NCBI GenBank assembly: GCA_905215855.1
Contig: CAJMRT010000003.1
Span: 35,135-99,134 of the forward strand
DNA length: 64,000 nucleotides
Source of the DNA: an uncultured bacterium
Lineage (GTDB): Bacteria; Bacillota; Clostridia; Oscillospirales; Acutalibacteraceae
Direction: 5' to 3'
Position numbers and translations under genes: made by a program. Below are positions 57,712-64,000 of this stretch, in pieces. The notes beneath the pieces were generated by a model. It was not told the DNA's origin and searched no databases. It was given only the letters and a program-made list of their open reading frames with translations. How positions within the stretch are numbered: the stretch's first letter is position 1; each line of letters opens with the position of its first letter.

Positions 57712-60615
57712 TCAATCGTTTTCAAGTGCAGCAAGCAAACTGCGGATTCGGATTTTAACTGCTCCGAGGTTTGTAATTTCATCTATCTTAATCTGAGTGT
57801 AAATCTTATTTTTGCTTTCAAGAATTTCTCTTACCTCATCGGTTGTAATCGCATCAACACCGCAGCCGAAGGATACAAGCTGAACAAGCTCCATGTCCTT
57901 TCTTGTTGTAACATATTTTGCCGCCGCATAAAGTCTCGCGTGGTATGTCCACTGGTTGAGAACATGGGTCCGGAAATGTTCAACTCTCGGGGAAATAACA
58001 TCCTCGCTGACGATTGCAACATCAAAGCCCGAGATAAGCCTGTCGATTCCGTGGTTAATTTCGGGATCAATATGATATGGTCTGCCTGCAAGAACAAAAA
58101 TCTTTTTGCCCTCTTTTTCAGCCTTGGCAATAATCTCATTGCCCTTGTCAATAACCTTTTTTCTGTAATTTTCCTGCTCCTGATATGCAAGCTTTGCCGC
58201 ATTTCTGATTTCATTGAGAGTAATGTCGGGAAAATGGAAAGAAAGCCTTTCGTAAGCCTTTTTCGGAAAATCATTCGGACGGTGAATACCAAAATATTCC
58301 TTGATAAAATGCACCTTGCGAATGTCCTTCATATTGTTCTTTATAACCTCGGGATAATAGGCTACAACAGGACAGTTGTAATGATTGTCACCGAGATGCT
58401 CGTCAAAGTTATAGGAAAGACACGGGTAGAAAATTGTTTCTGCACCCATATCAATAAGAGTCTGAATGTGACCGTGAACAAGCTTTGCAGGAAAGCAAAC
58501 GGTATCGCTCGGAATTGTCTGCTGACCTCTCTGATAAAGCTTTCTTGTCGAATACGGTGAGTGGAACACCTCAAATTTAAGCTCTGTAAAGAATCTGTAC
58601 CAGAACGGATAAAGCTCGTACATATTGAGCGCCATAGGAATTCCAAGCTTACCTCTTATGCCCTCAACAGGCTTGTAGGAATCAATGAGATTCAGCTTGT
58701 AGGCATACATATTCATATCGTTTGCAGGAGCTTTCTTTGTGATCGGTCTTTCACAACGGTTTCCTGCAATGAACTTTCTGCCCTTGCCGAATGAATTTAT
58801 TGTAAGACGGCAGTTGTTGTTGCACATACCGCAGTTTGCAACCTTGATTTCGTGAACGAATTCATCAAGTCCCTTTTTGTCGGTAATTGTACTCTTGCCA
58901 ACACCCTTTGACTTTTTCTTTGCGTAAAGAGCCGCACCGTAAGCACCCATAAGTCCTGCAATGTTAGGACGGACAACTTCAACGCCCATTTCCTGTTCAA
59001 ATGCACGCAAAACGGCATCGTTCAGGAAAGTACCGCCCTGAACTACAACACGCTTGCCGAGTTCGTCGGGGCTTGACGCACGAATAACCTTGTAAAGGGC
59101 ATTCTTTACAACGCTGAGTGAAAGACCTGCCGAGATATCTTCAATTGTAGCGCCGTCTTTCTGAGCCTGCTTAACGCTTGAATTCATAAATACGGTACAG
59201 CGTGAACCGAGGTCAACGGGTCGCTTTGCAAAAAGTCCGAGCTTTGCAAAGTCGGCAATCTCATATCCGAGAGCGTTTGCAAAGGTCTGCAAAAAGCTTC
59301 CGCAGCCCGATGAACAAGCCTCGTTAAGAAAGATGTTGTCAATTGCACCGTTATGTATCTTAAAGCATTTGATATCCTGACCGCCGATGTCAATGATAAA
59401 TTCAACATCGGGCATAAAGTATTTTGCGGCGGTAAAGTGGGCAATTGTTTCAACCACACCGTAATCAACCGCAAACGCATTCTTTACAATGTCCTCTCCG
59501 TAACCTGTTACGGCAGAAGAAACTACATTTATTTCGGGATTGATTTCGTAAACCTCGTCAAGAAATTGCTTCATAATCTCAACGGGATTTCCCTTTGATG
59601 GCAGATATTTTGAATAGAGCAGCTCACCGTCATCATTGAGGACAACGCCCTTTACGGTTGTTGAACCTGCGTCCATTCCTATATAAGCCTTGCCTGTGTA
59701 GCCCCCAAGCTCCTTCTGCTTAACATCAGCCTTTGCATGACGGTCGCAGAATTCCCTGTACTCCTCTTCGTTTTTAAAGAGCGGCTGATTGAACGCAAAG
59801 TTGCCGCTGCCGCGGTAGTTCTTTACTTTTTCGATAACCTCGTCAAAATCAATAGTTTTTTCGGCGCACAAAGCCGCACCGCAGGCAACATAATAAAGTG
59901 AATTTTCGGGGCAGATTCCCTTTGTTCCGAGTGTGCGGTCAAAGCAGTTTCGCAGTTCGCTCATAAATGTAAGAGGTCCGCCGAGATATACAATCTGACC
60001 TTCAATTTCTCTGCCCTGTGCAAGACCTGCAACAGTCTGGCTTACAACCGCATTGAAAATACTCTCTGCAATGTCGCTTTTCCTCGCACCCTGATTAAGG
60101 AGCGGCTGGATATCTGTCTTTGCAAACACACCGCATCTTGATGCGATTGTGTATGTCTTTTCGTGCTGTTTTGCAAGCTCGTCCATATCCTCAAGCTTAA
60201 CATTCAGAAGTGTTGCCATCTGGTCAATAAACGCACCCGTGCCGCCGGCGCAGGTACCGTTCATTCTTACCTCAAGTCCGTTTGTAAGGAACAATATTTT
60301 GGCATCCTCACCGCCGAGTTCAATTATAACATCTGTACCCGGAATAAAAGTATTGGCGGCAACTCTTGTTGCGTAAACCTCCTGAATAAAATCAACACCG
60401 ACAGATTCGGCAACACCCATTCCGGCAGAACCCGAAAGAGCCACCGAGGCATTTTCAACGCCGTCAATCTTTGTTCGTACAAGCGCAAGAATTTCGGCAA
60501 TCTTTTCCGTAATTCGGGAATAGTGCCTTTCATATGTGCTGTATATTAATTTGTTTTCGTCGTCAAGCACAACACATTTTATTGTTGTTGAGCCAATATC
60601 CAATCCTAATTTCAA
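57712..60615 (-). CDS. Double BadF/BcrA-type activase with DUF2229 domain
   Basis: This 967-residue protein has two tandem ASKHA-fold ATPase domains, at about 1-260 (LGLDIGSTTIKCVVLDDENKLI) and 305-580 (YIGMDAGSTTVKGVVLNDDGELL). Each has a Cys segment (CAGGTGAF; ACSSGCGSFLQTFANALG) that in the family helps hold a 4Fe-4S cluster between subunits. A DUF2229 region follows (about 640-967: CGMCNNNCRLTINSF, PSDTVCFPAKLVHGHIQTLIDMG, FYPCLSYNF). The activase part uses ATP to push an electron into a dehydratase; the HgdB-like partner is encoded next. The start is TTG, with GGAGG six bases upstream. In many relatives both proteins are one chain. Confidence 0.92.
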   Translation of the reverse strand: MKLGLDIGSTTIKCVVLDDENKLIYSTYERHYSRITEKIAEILALVRTKIDGVENASVALSGSAGMGVAESVGVDFIQEVYATRVAANTFIPGTDVIIELGGEDAKILFLTNGLEVRMNGTCAGGTGAFIDQMATLLNVKLEDMDELAKQHEKTYTIASRCGVFAKTDIQPLLNQGARKSDIAESIFNAVVSQTVAGLAQGREIEGQIVYLGGPLTFMSELRNCFDRTLGTKGICPENSLYYVACGAALCAEKTIDFDEVIEKVKNYRGSGNFAFNQPLFKNEEEYREFCDRHAKADVKQKELGGYTGKAYIGMDAGSTTVKGVVLNDDGELLYSKYLPSKGNPVEIMKQFLDEVYEINPEINVVSSAVTGYGEDIVKNAFAVDYGVVETIAHFTAAKYFMPDVEFIIDIGGQDIKCFKIHNGAIDNIFLNEACSSGCGSFLQTFANALGYEIADFAKLGLFAKRPVDLGSRCTVFMNSSVKQAQKDGATIEDISAGLSLSVVKNALYKVIRASSPDELGKRVVVQGGTFLNDAVLRAFEQEMGVEVVRPNIAGLMGAYGAALYAKKKSKGVGKSTITDKKGLDEFVHEIKVANCGMCNNNCRLTINSFGKGRKFIAGNRCERPITKKAPANDMNMYAYKLNLIDSYKPVEGIRGKLGIPMALNMYELYPFWYRFFTELKFEVFHSPYSTRKLYQRGQQTIPSDTVCFPAKLVHGHIQTLIDMGAETIFYPCLSYNFDEHLGDNHYNCPVVAYYPEVIKNNMKDIRKVHFIKEYFGIHRPNDFPKKAYERLSFHFPDITLNEIRNAAKLAYQEQENYRKKVIDKGNEIIAKAEKEGKKIFVLAGRPYHIDPEINHGIDRLISGFDVAIVSEDVISPRVEHFRTHVLNQWTYHARLYAAAKYVTTRKDMELVQLVSFGCGVDAITTDEVREILESKNKIYTQIKIDEITNLGAVKIRIRSLLAALEND

Positions 60616-60799
60616 CTTGTGCCTCCGAAATCAATACATAGTAATCTCATTGTGCATATCTAATTAATTATAGTATTTTTTGCCAAGAAAATAATTCTAA
60701 TTCAGAATATTTTCACCTTTGATGAATTTTACCATTTTTATAACAAAAATTCAATACACATAAAGGGCATAATGTATAATTATACTTTAAAAATGCAGA

Positions 60800-60823
60800 A
60801 AAACCTGCCGAAATCGGCAGGTC
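60800..60823 (-). terminator. Intrinsic terminator after the 201-residue gene
   Basis: A perfect 8-bp stem ACCTGCCG/CGGCAGGT has an AAAT loop and is followed by TTTTTC on the minus strand. Confidence 0.88.
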
Positions 60824-60846
60824 TTCAGCTTTAAGTATTTAAATTA

Positions 60847-61452
60847 TCAGAAAAGTTCACCGTGAGGAGCTTCACCGTCATCTGCCTCGTCTGAATCTGC
60901 GGACTCGGAAAATCCTTCTTCACGCTTTGCCTCAAGCTCTGCCTTGAGGTCGCAGATGTTTGTAAGATGCTCGGGTTCTGCCTTTTCTTCGCCGGCAGCT
61001 TCGGGCTGTTTTTCAACAGGCTTTTCCTCTTTGAAGGGAGAAGATTTGTACTCGTTCTCATTTGAGCAGGCTACCGTAATATCAACAATATCGTCCTCTT
61101 TAACCTCGGGAGCAGCCTCGGGATTGCCGTAGAAAATATCGTTTGAGCTGTCAACAATCTTTCTGTAACACTCTCTTGCTTTTGCAATTTTGGCTTTTGA
61201 AGTGTCAATAACCTTCAAAAGCTTTTCGCACTCGGCTTCATTAATTTCAGTGCCTTTCTTCCTGCTGTCGTACATAACCTTTCCGAGAGCAATATATGCT
61301 CTGTTCATAAGCTCGCTTTCGCTTTTCATAACAAGTCTTAATCTGTTGAGCTTTGCGTTTGTTCTGTTCTTTTCTACTATTGTCTGAGCTACCGATGAAA
61401 TTGTATCAACGGCTGTATTTACTGTTCCTTTTACACTGTCAAGTATCGTCAT
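60847..61452 (-). CDS. Uncharacterised helical protein with acidic C-terminus
   Basis: This 201-residue protein has residues 1-110 mostly helical, with coiled-coil character (SVKGTVNTAVDTISSVAQTIVEKNRTNAKLNRLRLVMKSESELMNRAYIALGKVMY). The rest is acidic, Glu/Ala-rich and probably disordered. The N-terminal part resembles short domains found in Clostridial proteins with zinc ribbons, but no named family is certain. There is no signal peptide. It is monocistronic and divergent from the CpXC gene. Its function is unknown. Confidence 0.65.
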   Translation of the reverse strand: MTILDSVKGTVNTAVDTISSVAQTIVEKNRTNAKLNRLRLVMKSESELMNRAYIALGKVMYDSRKKGTEINEAECEKLLKVIDTSKAKIAKARECYRKIVDSSNDIFYGNPEAAPEVKEDDIVDITVACSNENEYKSSPFKEEKPVEKQPEAAGEEKAEPEHLTNICDLKAELEAKREEGFSESADSDEADDGEAPHGELF

Positions 61453-61583
61453 AGTAAATTTCTCCTTTAAAACCGCTTTGGCACAAACACTCTGACATAT
61501 CCTGCCGCGGCGAATAATATTAAACTTATTTCTATTATTATGACAGATTTTTTTGATAAAATCAACATTTTTTTAAAATTTAC

Positions 61584-61612
61584 TTGTTAAAATCACGGTC
61601 AATTGCTATAAT
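61584..61612 (+). promoter_or_regulatory. Promoter of the CpXC gene
   Basis: TTGTTA (61584-61589) and TATAAT (61607-61612) are 17 bases apart, about 25 bases before the ribosome site. Confidence 0.78.
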
Positions 61613-61644
61613 TAGTTTCATAGAGTGTTAAAGAGGTGGTTTGG

Positions 61645-62343
61645 ATGCCTGAAAAGAAAATTACCAAGGCAATCGTCTGCCCAATGTGCGGTGAAATGAG
61701 TAAGGCTGATGTTTATACCAGCATCAACCCGTCCGTAACAAAGGGTGTGCGCAGAAGGGCGCTTGACGGTGAGCTTTTTGCGTGGAAATGTCCGTCATGC
61801 GGATACTCTGCAAGGCTCACATATCCGATTCTTTACAATGATATGAAGAATCGTTTTATGGTATATTTCATTCCGAAAATTGATCATTTTCAGCTTTGTG
61901 ACAATGAGCTTGAAGAAAAATACAGCAATCTTCGCAACATCAGCAAGCGTATTGTTCCGTCATTCAATTCGTTCAAGGAAAAAATTTTCATCTTTGAATC
62001 AGGACTTGACGATATGTCGGTTGAGCTTACAAAGCTTGCAATCAGCCAAACCGTTTCGAAAAAACTCGGCGGTGCAGAAATCCATGACGGCTACCTTTCA
62101 ATGTACGACCGCGAACGCAACACAATGGGATTTACATATTTTACAGGTGAAAAGCATACACCGTATGTTCAGACAGCAAGGCTTGAAATCTATGTAAAAT
62201 CGAAGAAAATTGTCGATTCGCTTGCATATAAGGATAAAAAGCTCAAAGGCTTCCTCAAAATTGACCGTGAATGGGCGGAGAATATTCTCTATCGCTACAA
62301 GCGCATGAAGCATATCGAAAAGCTTAACAAATTGAAAGAGTGA
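61645..62343 (+). CDS. CpXC domain protein
   Basis: This 232-residue protein has an N-terminal CpXC-type zinc domain, with IVCPMCGEMSKADVYTSINPSV (first CPxC) and FAWKCPSCGYSARLTYPILYNDM (second CPxC). The pattern and the RFMVYFIPKID continuation fit the CpXC family of Firmicutes. The C-terminal half is alpha/beta and not recognised. The role is unknown; a nucleic-acid or protein contact through zinc is possible. The start at 61645 is chosen because AGAGGTGG lies six bases before it; a GTG nine bases upstream falls inside that site. Confidence 0.85.
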   Translation: MPEKKITKAIVCPMCGEMSKADVYTSINPSVTKGVRRRALDGELFAWKCPSCGYSARLTYPILYNDMKNRFMVYFIPKIDHFQLCDNELEEKYSNLRNISKRIVPSFNSFKEKIFIFESGLDDMSVELTKLAISQTVSKKLGGAEIHDGYLSMYDRERNTMGFTYFTGEKHTPYVQTARLEIYVKSKKIVDSLAYKDKKLKGFLKIDREWAENILYRYKRMKHIEKLNKLKE

Positions 62344-62355
62344 GTTTTCTTACGG

Positions 62356-62526
62356 TTGACAATTCATATACTTATTGCATTATAATAGTATCAAATGAAT
62401 CATTATAAAACCACTTGCAAGCAAATAACCTATGTGCTGCAATCAAGACAGCTAAAGAGAAACTATGTAAATAGGTTCACGCAAGTAAACCCCCGAAGGC
62501 GCCGACCTTCGGGGGTTTCTTTTTTT
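62356..62526 (+). ncRNA. Candidate small structured RNA with own promoter and terminator
   Basis: TTGACA (62356-62361) and TATAAT (62381-62386, spacing 19) precede a stretch of about 130 nt that codes for no convincing protein. It can fold into nested stems: ACTTGC (62413-62418) with GCAAGT (62481-62486), AACCTAT (62427-62433) with ATAGGTT (62471-62477), and an inner hairpin GCTG/CAGC (62436-62439, 62449-62452). A perfect 13-bp terminator (62487-62499 with 62506-62518) with a T-run follows at once. I do not recognise the class; 6S RNA and common riboswitches do not fit. It could also be a leader fragment, but no gene follows on this strand. Confidence 0.6.
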
Positions 62527-62535
62527 GGAATTTCA

Positions 62536-62684
62536 TTAGGGGAGAACCGTGTTCTTCCGCTCGTGTGCAACGCACACGGCTGCACGCAATGCGTGCAAAA
62601 TTGAATACACAATTTATGTTATATCAAAATATATGCATATGAACATAAAATTTCATCAAGCGGGCGGATAATATCCGTCCCTAC
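62536..62684. repeat. MITE-like element, 149 bp
   Basis: The element runs TTAGGGGAGAACCG ... GGATAATATCCGTCCCTAC. Inner palindromes are CGTGTGC-AAC-GCACACG and TTGCACGC-like. Its middle (62597-62663) is nearly identical to the copy at 35.7 kb. The left end carries changes that break perfect inversion. Confidence 0.78.
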
Positions 62685-62817
62685 AGAATTGCGAAAGCAA
62701 TTACAATGCTACGCTCGGGCATAATGTGTTTTTAATAGTACAAACCGTCTTCCCGAATTGGGAGCGGCGGCTCGCCGTGCGAACGGTGGCTCGCCTTCAA
62801 TTTTCAATTCGACAAAC
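62685..62817. repeat. Palindrome fragment and heptad tract after the DUF1275 gene
   Basis: GGCGGCTCGCCGTGCGAACGGTGGCTCGCC (two related hairpins, near 62766-62795) is followed by TTCAATTTTCAATTCGACA up to the stop codon. A fragment with GCTACGCTCGGGCATAATG recalls the one near 48.6 kb. No gene is seen here. Confidence 0.55.
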
Positions 62818-63540
62818 TCATTCCGATTGTGCGGCTAAGCTTTCGGATGCTGCAAAAGCTTCATTTCTGTCAAACACACCGCAGAGCCACATATATGAAG
62901 CTGTTGAAAGGGCAATGCTTACAAAGCCGAACCAGATGCTGTTCACACCGATAAAGACACTCGGGACGCAGGCAAGGACAACACCTATATGATAGCTTGC
63001 AAGCGTAAGCCAATAAAATTTAGCCTTTTTCTGCATATCCTTGTCCTTGTCAATAATACCCGTGAATGTTGAAACCGTTGCAACACGGAGGTTGTTTGTC
63101 GAGAAAATCGGAGATGTAACATAACTTCCGGCTGTTCTGAAGGAGTTCCACAAAACAGGGGTTACAAACAGAATCGGCAGAATTGCAAGGTAGTTGTTTG
63201 AAATATTCGGGAAAATTCCGATAATCAAAAGTGCAGCCGCACTTGCAATAAGACTGACGGTTTTGGTTTCAAGCTTAATGAAACGGTCGGCAATTACAAA
63301 GAAAACATTGCCGAGAATATATGTAAGGAGAGCGATGACGATAAACACAACGCCCTCAAAATCACCCGTAAAAATCTTGCTGACAAGGTGAATCATATTT
63401 GCTGTCTGTGCATTGCCGAACACATCACAGTGATTGTAAATTGCATATCCGCCCATAAATCCACCCAGAGAGCTGACTGCAAAATGCAGAATATGCTGTT
63501 TTTGTTCTCTTGTCATTTTAAAGACTTCCTTTTTCGCCAT
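62818..63540 (-). CDS. DUF1275 (YoaK-like) membrane protein
   Basis: This 240-residue protein has six predicted spans. The N-terminal HFAVSSLGGFMGGYAIYNHCDVFGNAQTANMIHLVSKIFTGD matches the DUF1275/YoaK family (GGxxDAxxY...GxFxxxQTGNxV). The function is unknown; a transport role has been suggested for relatives only by fold. AGGAAG is the ribosome site. It is monocistronic, between a repeat and the argF terminator. Confidence 0.87.
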   Translation of the reverse strand: MAKKEVFKMTREQKQHILHFAVSSLGGFMGGYAIYNHCDVFGNAQTANMIHLVSKIFTGDFEGVVFIVIALLTYILGNVFFVIADRFIKLETKTVSLIASAAALLIIGIFPNISNNYLAILPILFVTPVLWNSFRTAGSYVTSPIFSTNNLRVATVSTFTGIIDKDKDMQKKAKFYWLTLASYHIGVVLACVPSVFIGVNSIWFGFVSIALSTASYMWLCGVFDRNEAFAASESLAAQSE

Positions 63541-63634
63541 AAAATGTGTAATTGTTTAACATAATTATACACCTGCAATTCTGATTTTGCTATTATCCCC
63601 CAATGGAATTATACTCCGTTTTGCAATAAAAATT

Positions 63635-63686
63635 AAGTCACATTGCACAAAACAGCTGTCTTACTGTTGTACAATGTGACTTTTTT
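63635..63686. terminator. Intrinsic terminator after argF
   Basis: An 11-bp outer stem AAGTCACATTG (63635-63645) / CAATGTGACTT (63672-63682) has a second inner stem of ACAG/CTGT type. T-runs flank both sides, stronger on the plus strand. Confidence 0.75.
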
Positions 63687-63720
63687 GCTTTTTATGAAGT
63701 TTTAAAGAATCAAACTGTCA

Positions 63721-64000
63721 TCAAACTTTTTCAGGTATTTCATCTGCCATACATTCAACAAGAACAGCCTTCTGAGCGTGAAGACGGTTTTCTGCCTCCT
63801 CAAAAATTTCGTTTGCATGCTCTTCAAATACATCTGCAGTAATCTCTTCGCCACGGTGTGCAGGTAGGCAGTGGAGAACCATACAATCCTTGTTTGTAAC
63901 AGCCATAAGCTCCTTGTTGACCTGATAGCCTGCGAATGCTGCCTCACGGATTTTCTTTTCTTCTTCCTGTCCCAGTGATGCCCATACATCTGTATAAACA
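63721..64000 (-). CDS. argF: Ornithine carbamoyltransferase, C-terminal part (5' end outside window)
   Basis: The last 92 residues are visible; the frame is open to the window edge. DVWASLGQEEEKKIREAAFAGYQV is followed by the active-site HCLPAHRGEE motif, whose Cys and Leu contact ornithine, and a C-terminal helix FEEAENRLHAQKAVLVECM. The enzyme joins carbamoyl phosphate and ornithine to make citrulline for arginine synthesis. The HCLP motif rules out the closely related aspartate carbamoyltransferase. Putrescine- or catabolic-type relatives (arcB) share the motif, so the anabolic role is likely but not proved. A bidirectional terminator follows. Confidence 0.93.
   Translation of the reverse strand, partial: VYTDVWASLGQEEEKKIREAAFAGYQVNKELMAVTNKDCMVLHCLPAHRGEEITADVFEEHANEIFEEAENRLHAQKAVLVECMADEIPEKV

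Overview
The window looks like chromosomal DNA of a low-GC, anaerobic gut-type Firmicute of the Clostridia, most like Ruminococcaceae (Ruminococcus-like). This is inferred from strong AGGAGG-type ribosome sites, TTGACA-N17-TATAAT promoters, type I dockerins, Thr/Pro-rich linkers, starch-binding modules, sortase-built pili and the 2-hydroxyacyl-CoA-dehydratase-activase family. No species can be named from sequence alone. No rRNA or tRNA gene, phage or transposase gene was seen.

Layout. 1-5.8 kb: end of an extracellular polysaccharide operon (glycosyltransferase, pyruvyltransferase/F420-dehydrogenase fusion, Wzy-like polymerase, Wzx-like flippase). 5.8-8 kb: a secreted cohesin-like protein with three copies of an unrecognised domain. 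8-27.8 kb: mostly housekeeping genes (rpe, rlmB, Nudix, a DHHW protein, aminotransferase, trpS, a Gpi18-like glycosyltransferase, a DUF885 peptidase-like lipoprotein, MATE, metF-metH module), plus a P-type-ATPase-like protein that has lost its catalytic motif. 28-30.6 kb: mgtE with a long structured leader. 30.7-41.5 kb: a surface-attachment region with three tandem dockerin proteins, two sortases, a pilin and a large tip adhesin carrying two starch-binding modules. 42-48 kb: secA and a PBP/FHA-RodA cell-wall pair. 48.8-49.6 kb: a compact type III toxin-antitoxin locus. 49.7-56 kb: bioY with a BirA-like operator, a self-regulated Rrf2 regulator with its oxidoreductase target, fba and an HtrA protease. 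56-64 kb: two genes of the dehydratase-activase family, a CpXC protein, a probable small structured RNA, a DUF1275 protein and the 3' end of argF.

How the genes may work together. The dockerins, the cohesin-like protein and the starch-binding pilus suggest a cell surface built to hold polysaccharide, probably starch. metF, the activation domain and metH form an overlapping methionine operon. The Rrf2 gene and the NAD(P)-binding gene share the same operator motif, which points to a regulator-target pair.

Between genes there is a family of about 150-bp elements with inverted ends (GTAGGGGCG ... CGCCCCTAC), together with fragments. They look like non-autonomous mobile elements (MITE-like). A separate short heptad tract (AATTGAA/AGTTGAA) lies just after the stop codons of four genes. 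The best system in the window is the 43-nt repeat RNA plus ToxN-like toxin at 48.8-49.6 kb.
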